Part shown: piece by piece, positions 25,047 to 35,525 of the stretch
How the letters are laid out: each line of letters opens with the position of its first letter
Position numbering within the stretch: position 1 is the stretch's first letter
From: Acidobacterium sp.
GTDB taxonomy: Bacteria > Acidobacteriota > Terriglobia > Terriglobales > Acidobacteriaceae
DNA: 64,000 nucleotides
Assembly: GCA_003131625.1 (NCBI GenBank)
Contig: PKVY01000148.1
Span: forward strand, 1 to 64,000
Direction of reading: 5' to 3'
Made by a program: the position numbers and the translations under genes
Notes under the pieces: model-generated
What the model saw: only the letters and a program-made list of their open reading frames with translations
The model's database searches: none
What the model was told of the DNA's origin: nothing

Positions 25047-25589
25047 TTCTGCGGTGCCGGAATCGGCCGATTCGAACCTTCCAGAAACGGGTGTTTGTGG
25101 AAGAGCCGAGACTCCACTGAACGGCTTACCACTTAAGTGGGTCCCTAGCGAGATCGCCCCGCGCGCCGAGCTAGGCGCGGCAATCAAGGAACCGACGAAG
25201 CGGATTGCGAAGCATTATGGCCAGGCGATCGCCCTTGAGGAAAAGGCGAAGACCGCGTACGAGCAAGCGCAGACCGAGTTCAAGGAAAACATCGGCTATT
25301 GCAGAGCTCCAATCGCCTGCGTCGGTCCTTTGTCGAACCGGAAAAGACGATCAGATTTGTGACATTGAATGGTCGGCCTTAGCAGACGATTTTAGAACTC
25401 TCCTTCCATCGCGAGAAGCGGCCTGAGACGGTGTTCTAGCCCTATTGCGAAGCCCGAGTAGGCATTCCCGGACGGGTCGTCGGCTACCGGAAGTTTTAGC
25501 TTCCGCGAGGCCGGGAAATTACGCATTGGTCAACATCGGCCTCGCAACGCTGCCGTAGTCGTTATTTCCGTATTGCCAACCAACCACCC
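25047..25589. other. Intergenic stretch after recombinase, before giant gene 3' end
   Basis: The plus-strand frame after the recombinase stop remains open to about 25362 in another frame (AIALEEKAKTAYEQAQTEF), perhaps a decayed gene end. A small inverted repeat CGGAAG/CTTCCG at 25488-25505 may terminate the minus-strand giant gene. Nothing else is seen. Confidence 0.3.
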
Positions 25590-28500
25590 CTATGGAGCTA
25601 AGGGAGCTATTTGCCAAGTAGCGTCGGGGGTGCCCGGGCTCCCGCTGCTCGTCAACGTCGTCCCGTTCATCAGCCAGATGTAAACCTGCTCGGTGGTGCT
25701 GTTCCGCCACAGGATGCCAGCTCTGCCACTTCCGTCGTAGTCGCCCAAACCCTGAATCACCCAGTCGGAGGAGACGTAGCTGACGCTGTCGCCGCCCGAC
25801 ATAGTGGTTCCGCTGATGAGCCAGAGGTAGACCTGCCCGGTGGTGCTGTTCCGCCACAGGATGTCACTCGTGCCGTTTCCATCGAAATCGCCCACGCCCT
25901 GAACACTCCAGTCCGAGGAGACGTAGCCGAGGCTCCCGCTGCTCGTCAACGTGGTTCCGTTCATCAGCCAGATGTAGACCTCTCCGGTGGTGCTGTTCCG
26001 CCAGAGAATATCGGCATCGCCATCGCCGTTGAAATCGCCAATGCCCGCAATGTTCCAGTCGGAGGAGATGTAGGTGACGCTGCCGCCGCCGTTCATCGTC
26101 GCGCCGTTCATGAACCATACGTAGACCTGGCCGGTGGAGCTGTTCCACCACAGAATGTCGGCCTTGCCGTCGCCGTTGAAGTCGCCGATGCCGGCAATGG
26201 CCCATTGCGAGGTGACATACCCGGGGCTGCCGCTGCTGCTTAACGTCGTCCCGTTCATGAACCAGATATAGAGCTGGTTAGTCGTCGTGTTACGCCAGAG
26301 GATATCGGCATAGCCATCGCCATTAAAATCGCCTGAGCCGGCGATTACCCAGTCCGAAGTAGGCGCACCGGGACTGCCAGTACCCGAGAAGGTGGTCCCG
26401 TTCATCAACCACTCATAAACCTGTTCAGTCGAGGTATTACGCCACAGCAAGTCGCTCCTGCAGTCCCCGTTGAAGTCCTGCACCGCGGCGAACGATTGTG
26501 GATTGGGATTAGGGTTGGGGTTCGGCGTGGTGCAGGTTCCGATTGCCTGCACCACTGCCACGGATGCCGTGCCGGTAGCGTTGCTGTAAGTCGAGGAGCT
26601 CGCCGGGTCGGGGAGGTACGTGACGGTCAGGGTGTCGCTACCGACCGCCAGTGATCCCATGGGGATGATGATTGTTGCAACTCCAGCGCTCAGCGAGGTT
26701 CCAGCGGAAGCGTAGTCACCGGCAATCAGGATTACCGAACCGGTCGGAGTCGGGCTTCCGTTCGTCGCTCCGACGGTCACGGCAACGCTCAGGGGTTGTA
26801 GGGTCGTCAATTTGTTCGCCGCTGGGATGACGGTGACAGTAGGCGTCGTCAGTGCCGAACTAAATAAATAGCTCGCCGCGGTCACTCCGCTTTGGGTATG
26901 ACCATTTGCGTACGCGACCGCCTTCAGGGTTTCAGGCGTCGACACAGCGATCTGGCTGGTGTAGAGCGCAGAACTGGTGCTCGGCATGCTTCCATCTGTC
27001 GTGTAGTAGATGACGGCATCCGGCGACGCATCGGTGATCGCGATGGTTTGCGTGCTTGCATAGGTCCCGCCGGGCACGCTGAACACCGGAGCCGCGGCAG
27101 CGGGGAAAGTAACTTCGCGAACGCGGTAGTTATAGCTATCGGCGATGTAAAGGTTGCCGGATGGATCGAAGGCGATTCCCTCGGGCGGCAATAGCTCCGC
27201 CATGGTCGCGGAGCCGCCGTCGCCATAAAAGCCGAGGTATCGGTTCCCGACCACGCGCGTGATGATGCCAGTAGCCGAGGAAACCTCGCGGATTCCCTCC
27301 AGGTCCGCGATATAGAGATTACCGGACGAATCGACGGCAAGTCCGCTGACATCGACCTCAGACTGGGTGGCAGGTCCGTCGTCGCCACTGCTGCCGAGAT
27401 TGCCGTCGCCCGCAACAGTGGAAATGATTCCTGTAGCCGCTGTTACCTTGCGTACCCGGTTCGCATAATTGGAGCTGGCGATGTATACATTGCCGCTGTT
27501 GTCGACGGCCAGTAGATTGGGTTCGGCAACGGAGGCCTGGGTAGCCGGGCCGCCATCCCCAAGCATGTTCCCTCCGCCTGCGAAGTTTGTGATGATACCG
27601 GTACCTGCATTGACGAACTGCACCAGATTGGCGTAACTGCTGGCGATGTAGAGGTCGCCGGCCCTGTCAACGGCAACGCCCTCCGGAAAATCGAGACTGG
27701 CCGAGGTTGCGGGGCCGCCCGCGCCTGTTGTGCCCATGCGGCCGTTCCCGGCAACCGTGGAGATCAGCTGGGTCGTCGCTGAGACCCTGCGGACTACTTC
27801 GTTGCTGGAATCGGCGATGTAGAGGTTGCCAGCGCCGTCGAGTGCAAGGCCACGGGGGTAAGCGAGCGTGGCCGCGGTGGCAGGACCGCCGTCACCGGTG
27901 TAGCCGTATACCCCGGTCCCGGCATAGAGCGAGACGGTGGCGGTCTGTCTGGAATACTTCCAGACCACCTGGTTATAGGTATCGGAGAAGTAGACGTTGC
28001 CCGAGGAGTCGGCAGCGATGCCATTGGATTCTCCGATAAAGCCAAACGGGATGCTGCCAGCCGGTCCGCCCGCGTTCGCGAATCCATAGCTGCCATTGCC
28101 TGCGATGGTGGTAATGACGGATGGGGGTGGTGAAGTAATGGTGTAAGTGGCGCTGATCGGCGCGCTGCTTTGGTAGCCGGGTGCCAGAGCTATCGCCTGG
28201 ATCGTAACGGTGCCGGTTACCTGAATGGGGCCCCTGTATTGTGGGGCCGACGTGCTGACAGGTGACCCGTCGAGAGTCACATAGATAGCGGCTCCGGGTG
28301 TGGAGTCAGAAATAGTGACGGTTTGGGGAGCACCGTAGGTTCCCGGAGATACGCTGAAGGAGGGAGACGCGCTGGATGCAGTGGGCGGAGTAGAAGCCGG
28401 AGTGACTTTGCGGATCTGGCTACCGGCGGAGATGTAGAGATTGCCGCCCGCGTCAGGCACGATGCCGGCAGGAGCGCACAAGCCGGCGCTCAGGGCGGGG

Positions 28501-31500
28501 CCGCCGTCACCCCACACTGGGCCGCAGGTTTGGTACGTGCCGTTGCCTGCAACCGTATTGATGATGCCGGTGGCGGCGGTGACTTCGCGGACAACGTTGT
28601 CGCGCGTGTCAGCGATAAAGAGATTGCCGGCTGCGTCGACAGCAACGGATTGAGGCAGATCGAAAGAAGCGCTGGTGGCGGGGCCGCCGTCGCCCGGGAT
28701 GGCTCCGTTGTACCCGACCTGCTTTCCGTTTCCGGCCACGGTTGAAATGATTCCGGTACTCGCTTTAACCTCACGAATGACCTGGTTATAGGTATCGGCG
28801 ATAAAGAGGTCGCCGGCTTTATCAACGGCGAGACCGTAAGGATTAAAGAAAGTGGCGCTGGTGGCCGGACCGCCGTCGCCGCTATAACCAATGGAGGCGC
28901 TGCCCGCGACCGTCGTGATGATACCGGTGTGCGCTGCGATCATGCGGACCTGACCTGTAAACTGGAGCACATACAGGTTCCCGGCTGAATCGAGCGCAAG
29001 CGCCACGGGAAGGCAGAGTTGAGCGCTCGCTGCGGGTCCGTTGTCACCGGTGGTATTGCAACCCAGGTTGCCGGCAACCGTGGTGATGGTACCAGCCGGC
29101 GTGACCTCGCGAACGGCGTTATTCCACTCATCGGCGATATACACATCGCCGGCCTGGTCGACGGCTACGCTCATTGGGTCGTTAAACTGCGCGCTCAAGG
29201 CGGGACCGCCATCCCCGCTGTCGCCCAGGATTCCGGTCCCCGCATAGGTGGATATGACATCGGTTGCTGCGTCTATTTTGCGAATCAGATTGTTTCCGCT
29301 GTCTGCGATAAAAAGGTTACCGTTGGCGTCGAAGGCCATCCCTGCCGGGTAGTTCAGGTCGGCTGTCGTCGCCGGACCGCCATCGCCGCTATAGCCGGCT
29401 ATTCCGTCGCCGGCAATCGTGTAAATGAAGGAGGACGAGGAAGTGGCAATGAGATACTGAGCTCTGGTTACGGGGCTGGGCTGATATCCGTAGTACGCAA
29501 CCGCAACCAGGGTTTCAGAGGACGCGACAGTGATGGCCCCGGTGTACTGACTGGAACTGGTCGTTGGAATGGACCCATTGGTTGTGTAATAGATCGCCGT
29601 GCCAGGCGTTGTTTCAGAAATGGTCACGCTGATGGCCGAAGGATACAGGCCTGATGTCTTCGAGAAGGCAGGCGCGGCCGGCACGGGCAGGTTAAACATA
29701 TAGGTTGCCGTAGCCATGGTGCTCTGCTGGTACCCGGAGGCGGTAGCTATGGCATGAACGGTGTTCGTCTGTTGTGACAATGTAAAGGGGGTGGTGTAAG
29801 GAGTGGAACTTGTCGAGGGCGCGCTCCCATCCGTTGTGTAGTAGATGGTGGAGTTCGGAATTGCGTCCGTAATGCTGATGGGCTGGAGCGATGTATAAGT
29901 GCCGGAAGCCGGGGAGATGACCGCCGTGGCCACCTGAACCTGAAGGGCGGTGCTGCCGGAAGTGCTGGAGGCGTAGTGGCTGTCTCCCGGATAGCCGGCG
30001 ACGACCAGATGTGGTGCCGGACCCGTAGGCGAAACACCTGTGGCCGTCGCAGTAACGGTCTGGGTCTGCACTGGCTGCAACACGACCAGATCGCTCGCCG
30101 CTTCCATAGCCAGCTCGGGTTTGCCGTCGCCGTTGAAGTCAGCAGCGACAGCATAGGCTGTGTCGCCGAGTGTGGTATTCGCCCCAACTGGAGTGAAGGT
30201 GCCGTCCCCGTTTCCAAACAACACCACGAAATCAGGGTTGGAGGTGTTGACATAGCCGGAATAGCTAGCGCTGTTCCCGTTGGTCAGGACCAGATCGAGC
30301 TTGCCATCCTGGTTCAAATCTACGGCCACCATCGACAGGGTCTCAATCGTTCCCGTATTGGCGGGGCCTGACACCTGCGTGAACGTGCCGTCGCCCTTGC
30401 CAAGGAAGATCACCGGCGACGAATAATAGTTGCCGTCCATGGCTAAATCGGGAATTCCGTCCCCATTGAAATCGCCGACAGTTACGAGCTGGATTCCTTC
30501 GCTACTTGAAGGCGCAAAGGTCGTCCCAGTCTGCCGGAAGGTTCCATCGCCGTTTCCGAGGTAGAGCTCCGTCGTTGTGACATTGGCGCCATCTACTGTC
30601 GCGGTCGATTGCCCAATCAGATCAGCAACACCGTCTCCGTTCAGGTCCGCGGCGGCGAGTGTCTCAAAGGATCCAACAGTGACGGGGGCCGCGAACGTTC
30701 CGTCTCCATTGCCGAGCAGGATTTGAGTTTGGTTGCTGGTCACCAGAAGATCGAGTTCGCCGTCGCCATTGAAGTCCATGGCGGCAACAACGCTTGCCAC
30801 GCCCGTCGCCGTGGTCCCGACGGTAAAGGTGCCGTCTCCATTGCCGAGGAGGATCGTCAGCGTGCCCGGCGAATTGTAATTGGGGCCAGTCGAAGAGATG
30901 GCCAGGTCAAGTTTGCCGTCACTATTGAAGTCCCCTGCGACGATTGCCGAGGGATATGAGGTCAGCGCTGGGCCTGGGACCGCCCTGAAGGTTCCGTCAC
31001 CATTGCCCAGGAGTACCGTCACCGTCTGGGCGGCGTTCGTGTTGATTACGGCGAGATCGGGGATCCCGTCTCCATTGAAATCGCCGGCCACGGGTTCCAG
31101 CCAGCCCGCGTTGGTAAACGTAGTCGAAGACAACGAATTCCAGTTGATGCCCGGCGTGCTGGCGCCCACGGCCGCCGTCGCCAGAACGCTGTTTGCGTAG
31201 CTGGTATCGAGGAACGAGACGTTCCCTGTGAGCGGCGCAGTCGATCCGCTTCCCGTAACTGTGGCGGTGAGCGTGTAGTTGCCGATGGAACCGCTTTGGG
31301 CAATGGCGGTTGTGGTCTGAGCCAGGCTGGGCGCGGGTGACGTGACCGTGAGCGTGGCTACCGGAGAGGCGCTCAAAGTGCCAAATCCGTTTGCAATGAA
31401 TACTGCCCTGTAAGAATGATTGCCGGGACCCGGAACCAGGTTCAAGATCGCCGTTCCATTGCTTGTCAACTGAGCGACACCAAGCAAATGGATGTCGGTG

Positions 31501-33509
31501 CAGTAAGGAGCGCCAGCGTCGCAGAAATTTACTTGCCCAGTTGTCAGCGTATGTCCGCCCCCGGTCACCGTGGCGGTCAGAGTGACTTTGGTTCCGGGTG
31601 AAACCGTCGAGGCGGCGCTGCCGTTCGCACTCAGGGCAAGGGTGGTCGCCGTCGTTAGAGGTGTTCCGAAAAGCTCGACCGAACTGGAAATGGCCGAAGT
31701 CGAAGTGGCATCGCCGGAGTAGTCTGCCACTGCCAGATGCTGGCCAACAGTCGGGGTGATAGAAATCGGCACAGTGGAAGCCGTCATCATCGGCTTTGTC
31801 AATCCAATGTAAGCCTGGACCGAACCGGATGGGGACTCTGCCGTGTAAAGAACATCGGGACGTCCGTCGCCATCCATGTCGGCCACAGCGAAACCTGCAT
31901 AAAATAGGTTTCCCGGATTCGCAATATAGGATGGTGAATCGAATGCGCCATCGCCATGCCCCAAAAGCACCGCGACTTCATTGCCAACGTCAGCCGCAAC
32001 ATCCGGAATTCCATCCAGGTTAAAATCGGCAACCTCCAATTCGTAGGCAGCAGCCGTGGTAACTGTCGAGCCAGATGCTGTGAACGTTCCGTCGCCATTG
32101 CCCAGATAAATCGTCACCTCGCCTGGACTGGCTATGATGCTCGCGGCGGACGCCACGGCCAGATCAGGTTTTCCATCCCCATCGAAGTCCGCTGCCGCAA
32201 TACTTGAGATCCACGCATTATTTGGAACTTGAAAGGCCGATATGCCGGCTGCAAAAGTTCCGTCGCCGTTACCGGAGTAGAATTCCACCCCTCCCAGGGA
32301 GTTCGCCAACACTAAATCGGTCTTTCCATCGCCGTTGAAATCACCTGTCACAACTGTCCGAAGATTATTGACAGCGAGGCTCGGCGCCGCCGTAAACGTA
32401 CCATCGCCCTTCCCCAGAAGAATCACAATACTGGTGCTGTACTGGCAATAAACGAGCAGATCGGGAATACCATCACCATTGAAGTCCGCTGTCGCCATCA
32501 GAAAGTTGTTAACGTAGCTGGATGTCGTCACGGTGGATGTCGTAAACGTGCCGTCGCCTTGCCCCAGTAATATGGTGATGGTGTTCATATACTCATTGGC
32601 AATTGCAATGTCGGGATTGCCGTCGCCGTTGAAGTCGGCGACAACCACCCCCTGGGGATAGCCCTCCGTCGCGTAGCTTTCAACCTGCTTGTAGCATCCG
32701 AGTGAAGGTTGATAGACATAGGTCAGCACCTGATTTGAACTTGCGTTCACGGCTGCATAATCCGGGTATCCATCCCCGTTGAAGTCCGCTACCACAAGCG
32801 GATAAGGGCCTATGGCCGACTGGCAGGGCGCCTGAGTAGCCCAGTACCATCCCGGCGTGCTGGCGCCGAGCGGGGCCGTCGCCAGCACCGCGTTTCCGTT
32901 GCTCGTATCCTTAAAAGAGATGCCCCCGGAAAGAGGCGACGTGTCACCCAACCCCTCCACTGTGGCCGTCAGGGAATAATGACCCCACGTGCCCGTGCTC
33001 GAAAGCAGCACTGTCGCGGGAGACTGTCCAGTTGAACTGGTAACGTTGAGCGTCTCCGCCGTCGAACTACTCGCGGCGTTCGCCTTCGTGCCAACGAAAA
33101 CGGCCTTGTAAAGGTGGGGCCCCGGCGCAGGCCGAAAGCGCAAAACCGCTGTTCCGCCGCTGGTGAGTTGGACGGCTCCGAGCAGATGCACATCCGTGCA
33201 ATACGAGGTGGATGCATCGCAGAACTGTACCAATCCAGGCGACACTGGAGACCCGGCAGCCGTGACCGTCGCCGTCAACGTGACCATGGTATAGGACGAA
33301 ACCGTGTTCACCGCCGAGCCCCCCGCCGTCACCGACAGGGAGGTCGCCGTCGCCGTTTGTCCTGAAGCACCCGGAGCGAAAACGCCCCCAAGCAGCCCCG
33401 CAAGCCCAAGCAGTAAAAGCGCGAAGGGATTTGGCCCCCTGTGGGTGCTTGCCCTTGCGTTCGGTGCCGGCAATACTCGCTGACTCAGGCAGGAAACAAA
33501 GCGACTCAT
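25590..33509 (-). CDS. Giant exported FG-GAP / NHL / chitobiase-C repeat protein
   Basis: This 2639-residue protein starts with a long signal-like segment (basic N-terminus, then PFALLLLGLAGLLGGVF) and would be exported. In order it has paired Ig-like (Big) domains, an FG-GAP block (NFNGDG- and DFNGDG-type calcium loops), a second Ig-like pair, a second FG-GAP block, chitobiase-C-like domains (ISITDAIPNSTIYYTTDG), an NHL beta-propeller block (GDGIAGYSGDGGPATTADL), another chitobiase-C domain, a second NHL block, a third chitobiase-C and Ig-like domain, and a C-terminal set of FG-GAP/VCBS repeats (DFNGDGYADILWRNTTTNQL). The start at 33509 has AAGGA before it. Large proteins of this mosaic type are common in Acidobacteriota and are thought to act in adhesion or extracellular matrix. 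No sorting signal was recognised. Confidence 0.85.
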   Translation of the reverse strand: MSRFVSCLSQRVLPAPNARASTHRGPNPFALLLLGLAGLLGGVFAPGASGQTATATSLSVTAGGSAVNTVSSYTMVTLTATVTAAGSPVSPGLVQFCDASTSYCTDVHLLGAVQLTSGGTAVLRFRPAPGPHLYKAVFVGTKANAASSSTAETLNVTSSTGQSPATVLLSSTGTWGHYSLTATVEGLGDTSPLSGGISFKDTSNGNAVLATAPLGASTPGWYWATQAPCQSAIGPYPLVVADFNGDGYPDYAAVNASSNQVLTYVYQPSLGCYKQVESYATEGYPQGVVVADFNGDGNPDIAIANEYMNTITILLGQGDGTFTTSTVTTSSYVNNFLMATADFNGDGIPDLLVYCQYSTSIVILLGKGDGTFTAAPSLAVNNLRTVVTGDFNGDGKTDLVLANSLGGVEFYSGNGDGTFAAGISAFQVPNNAWISSIAAADFDGDGKPDLAVASAASIIASPGEVTIYLGNGDGTFTASGSTVTTAAAYELEVADFNLDGIPDVAADVGNEVAVLLGHGDGAFDSPSYIANPGNLFYAGFAVADMDGDGRPDVLYTAESPSGSVQAYIGLTKPMMTASTVPISITPTVGQHLAVADYSGDATSTSAISSSVELFGTPLTTATTLALSANGSAASTVSPGTKVTLTATVTGGGHTLTTGQVNFCDAGAPYCTDIHLLGVAQLTSNGTAILNLVPGPGNHSYRAVFIANGFGTLSASPVATLTVTSPAPSLAQTTTAIAQSGSIGNYTLTATVTGSGSTAPLTGNVSFLDTSYANSVLATAAVGASTPGINWNSLSSTTFTNAGWLEPVAGDFNGDGIPDLAVINTNAAQTVTVLLGNGDGTFRAVPGPALTSYPSAIVAGDFNSDGKLDLAISSTGPNYNSPGTLTILLGNGDGTFTVGTTATGVASVVAAMDFNGDGELDLLVTSNQTQILLGNGDGTFAAPVTVGSFETLAAADLNGDGVADLIGQSTATVDGANVTTTELYLGNGDGTFRQTGTTFAPSSSEGIQLVTVGDFNGDGIPDLAMDGNYYSSPVIFLGKGDGTFTQVSGPANTGTIETLSMVAVDLNQDGKLDLVLTNGNSASYSGYVNTSNPDFVVLFGNGDGTFTPVGANTTLGDTAYAVAADFNGDGKPELAMEAASDLVVLQPVQTQTVTATATGVSPTGPAPHLVVAGYPGDSHYASSTSGSTALQVQVATAVISPASGTYTSLQPISITDAIPNSTIYYTTDGSAPSTSSTPYTTPFTLSQQTNTVHAIATASGYQQSTMATATYMFNLPVPAAPAFSKTSGLYPSAISVTISETTPGTAIYYTTNGSIPTTSSSQYTGAITVASSETLVAVAYYGYQPSPVTRAQYLIATSSSSFIYTIAGDGIAGYSGDGGPATTADLNYPAGMAFDANGNLFIADSGNNLIRKIDAATDVISTYAGTGILGDSGDGGPALSAQFNDPMSVAVDQAGDVYIADEWNNAVREVTPAGTITTVAGNLGCNTTGDNGPAASAQLCLPVALALDSAGNLYVLQFTGQVRMIAAHTGIITTVAGSASIGYSGDGGPATSATFFNPYGLAVDKAGDLFIADTYNQVIREVKASTGIISTVAGNGKQVGYNGAIPGDGGPATSASFDLPQSVAVDAAGNLFIADTRDNVVREVTAATGIINTVAGNGTYQTCGPVWGDGGPALSAGLCAPAGIVPDAGGNLYISAGSQIRKVTPASTPPTASSASPSFSVSPGTYGAPQTVTISDSTPGAAIYVTLDGSPVSTSAPQYRGPIQVTGTVTIQAIALAPGYQSSAPISATYTITSPPPSVITTIAGNGSYGFANAGGPAGSIPFGFIGESNGIAADSSGNVYFSDTYNQVVWKYSRQTATVSLYAGTGVYGYTGDGGPATAATLAYPRGLALDGAGNLYIADSSNEVVRRVSATTQLISTVAGNGRMGTTGAGGPATSASLDFPEGVAVDRAGDLYIASSYANLVQFVNAGTGIITNFAGGGNMLGDGGPATQASVAEPNLLAVDNSGNVYIASSNYANRVRKVTAATGIISTVAGDGNLGSSGDDGPATQSEVDVSGLAVDSSGNLYIADLEGIREVSSATGIITRVVGNRYLGFYGDGGSATMAELLPPEGIAFDPSGNLYIADSYNYRVREVTFPAAAAPVFSVPGGTYASTQTIAITDASPDAVIYYTTDGSMPSTSSALYTSQIAVSTPETLKAVAYANGHTQSGVTAASYLFSSALTTPTVTVIPAANKLTTLQPLSVAVTVGATNGSPTPTGSVILIAGDYASAGTSLSAGVATIIIPMGSLAVGSDTLTVTYLPDPASSSTYSNATGTASVAVVQAIGTCTTPNPNPNPNPQSFAAVQDFNGDCRSDLLWRNTSTEQVYEWLMNGTTFSGTGSPGAPTSDWVIAGSGDFNGDGYADILWRNTTTNQLYIWFMNGTTLSSSGSPGYVTSQWAIAGIGDFNGDGKADILWWNSSTGQVYVWFMNGATMNGGGSVTYISSDWNIAGIGDFNGDGDADILWRNSTTGEVYIWLMNGTTLTSSGSLGYVSSDWSVQGVGDFDGNGTSDILWRNSTTGQVYLWLISGTTMSGGDSVSYVSSDWVIQGLGDYDGSGRAGILWRNSTTEQVYIWLMNGTTLTSSGSPGTPDATWQIAPLAP
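25611..26470 (-). repeat. Tandem ~46-residue coding repeats, C-terminus of giant protein
   Basis: About six copies of a 46-47 residue unit are encoded in tandem, each with GDFNGDG-type loop, ADILWRNSTTGQ, VYIWLMNGTT and a serine/glycine link. The DNA repeats closely enough to favour unequal recombination. The same unit appears in the truncated copy at 35526-36004. Confidence 0.85.
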
Positions 33510-34073
33510 CGTTCCTTCCCCAATGCCGATCAGTGGCGATGATTCATCCGGGTGAGCTCTCACAGGCTCAACTCAGGATGACGACACACTGCGAGTTCAC
33601 TTTCTAAGGAGCCGACGCCGTCCCGGCACAGTAAGAACCGCAACGGCACGGAAAACGATCTTCCTTTGCTTATCGAGCAGGAATCGTCGGCAAACACACT
33701 ATCTGGGGGATGGACATGATTCTAGGTCGCGGTGTGCGAGTTGTCTACAGGCAATTTTCGGACGTTTTTCCCTAACCAGCGCCGCAAATACTCCGCATTT
33801 TGATGCCCGGTATTCGGGGCCACCCCAAGGTTGAAGGCCGACCACAGGTCAAAATTGGCCCAACGCGAGCCAACACAAGGGCTTGGTTGAGCCCAGCCTG
33901 GTCCAAGCGGGCCAGAAATAGCCCAAAACGTGTGCAATGGTTGCGGCGCTGGATTCCCACGCGTCTTGAACATGGGTAACAGTAGCGACAGGCCTCGGCC
34001 GGCGAAACTAATTGGTATGGTCCGCCGCTTCTTGCCCTTCGGGGCTATAAGAAGTGAGCACAGGAGGCGGTCC
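33510..34073. other. Upstream region of giant gene and IS110 left flank
   Basis: This 564-bp region separates the divergent giant gene and the IS110 transposase. It should hold the giant gene's promoter and the left part of the IS110 element, including any guide (bridge) RNA encoded upstream of the transposase. I could not fix the element boundary. The hairpin at 34028-34054 lies just before the transposase. Confidence 0.4.
34028..34054 (+). promoter_or_regulatory. UUCG hairpin before IS110 transposase start
   Basis: CTTCTT pairs with AAGAAG and encloses GCCC-TTCG-GGGC, with a TAT bulge on one side. UUCG loops of this type are very stable. It ends about 10 nt before AGGAGG, so it could influence translation or belong to the element's non-coding RNA. 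Confidence 0.55.
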
Positions 34074-35123
34074 ATGGAAATCGACACAATCGGCATCGAT
34101 CTGGGGAAGACAGTCTTTCACCTTGTTGGCCTCAACGTGGCTGGCGAGGTAGTGGTACGGAGGAAGTTCTCGCGCCTGCAATTGCTGCGCTTCACGGCGA
34201 ACCTGCGCGTCAGGCTCATTGGCATGGAGTCCTGTGGCGGCTCGCACTTCCTCGGCCGCAGTCTGCGCGAGCAGGGCCACGAGGTTCGCCTGATGCCGGC
34301 GCAGTACGTCAAGCCGTACGTGAAGACGAACAAGAACGATTACATCGATGCCGAAGCCATCGCCGAAGCGGTGGGGCGAGCGAACATGCGGTTCGTCCCC
34401 ATCAAGAGCGATGAGCAGCTGGATATGCAGTCGCTGCACCGTGTACGCGACCGCTGGGTTGCACGCAGAACATCGGTGATCAATCAGATCCGCGGGCTGC
34501 TGCTGGAGCGCGGCATCACCTTCCGCAAGGGTCGCCGACATGCCGCAGCTTCGCTGCCGGCCGCCCTGGAGGATGCCGATAATCGTCTGTCCGGGCTTCT
34601 GCGCATGCTGCTGGCGCAGTTGCAGGGCGAGCTGCGACAGTTGCAGAGCCAGATCGATGACTCCGACGCGCTGATCGCGAAGGCAGCAGGAGAACACGAA
34701 CCTTGCCGTCGTCTCATGGCGATTCCTGGCATCGGACCGCTGACGGCGACGGCGGTCGCAGCTTCCATCGGCAACGGCAGCGAGTTTCGTAAGGGCCGCT
34801 CGTTTGCGGCCTGGCTGGGCTTGGTACCGAAGCAGGAGTCAACTGGCGGCAAGCAGAAGCTGCTCGGCATCAGCAAGCGTGGCAACCACTACCTGCGCAG
34901 ACTGTTTGTGAGCGGAGCACGCGCTGTGCTGCAGTGCAGGGACAAGCAGTCAGCCGGTCTCAGTGCCTGGCTCGGCCAGCTTGCATCGCGAGTTCACACC
35001 AACGTCGCGGCCGTCGCACTGGCCAACAAGATGGCTCGCGTCGCATGGGCGGTGCTGGCCAAAAGTGAGGCTTATCGGCCTCCGCTGTCGGCGATCTCGG
35101 CGGAGGCACTGGCCTGCAATTGA
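34074..35123 (+). CDS. IS110-family transposase
   Basis: The 349-residue protein begins with the DEDD/RuvC-like fold of IS110 transposases (TIGIDLGKTVFHL, then YVKTNKNDYIDAEAIAEA) and ends with the Transposase_20 domain (IPGIGPLTATAVAASI, SFAAWLGLVPKQ, GNHYLRRLFVSGA). Such recombinases are guided by an element-encoded RNA in characterised relatives. AGGAGG stands 6 nt before the ATG at 34074. The ORF looks intact. Confidence 0.9.
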   Translation: MEIDTIGIDLGKTVFHLVGLNVAGEVVVRRKFSRLQLLRFTANLRVRLIGMESCGGSHFLGRSLREQGHEVRLMPAQYVKPYVKTNKNDYIDAEAIAEAVGRANMRFVPIKSDEQLDMQSLHRVRDRWVARRTSVINQIRGLLLERGITFRKGRRHAAASLPAALEDADNRLSGLLRMLLAQLQGELRQLQSQIDDSDALIAKAAGEHEPCRRLMAIPGIGPLTATAVAASIGNGSEFRKGRSFAAWLGLVPKQESTGGKQKLLGISKRGNHYLRRLFVSGARAVLQCRDKQSAGLSAWLGQLASRVHTNVAAVALANKMARVAWAVLAKSEAYRPPLSAISAEALACN

Positions 35124-35525
35124 CGCCTGGTAAAGCCAGGCTTGGAAATCGCTCCGCGATTCCCACAATCGCAGACCAGCGACGACGGATTTTCACAAAG
35201 GTTTTCTGCCAGGTCTGCTGGCGAACAGCGAGATGGCAAAATGGTCGAACCCGGCGCCCTCGAAACCTGTCATACGGAACAGCCCTCTGAGGCTTCCAAA
35301 CTAGTTAGGACGAGAGCGCAGCGCATTCCATCAAGGTCCAGAGCCTCGGCTCACAAAAAGACCGGATACATTTGCGCAGACCAACCCGTCCATCTTCACT
35401 TTTCGCTTGCGACACGGCGGCGGACCATACATTCCGTATTGCCGACTTTACGGCAGCAATCACCGCACAATCTCATCGCTGGTTGCGACGTGGTCGGCGG
35501 TGCGCACCCGAACAGCTCTATGGGG
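35124..35525. other. IS110 right flank
   Basis: A stem GCCTGG/CCAGGC (35125-35141, loop taaag) directly after the transposase and a later GCCAG/CTGGC stem near 35213-35227 show structured sequence that may lie within the element's 3' non-coding end. No gene is seen; the element end is undetermined. Confidence 0.4.

Noticed and set aside
24721-25362. 213-residue plus-strand ORF overlapping the intact recombinase
   Set aside because: Its first half is a shifted frame of the recombinase; only the part after 25047 might be a decayed gene.
25611-26470. CRISPR-like regular repeats
   Set aside because: The periodicity is coding: tandem FG-GAP units of about 46 residues with variable spacing and no spacers.
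33722-34096. 124-residue minus-strand ORF upstream of the IS110 gene
   Set aside because: No family, no ribosome site, and it overlaps the hairpin and transposase start.
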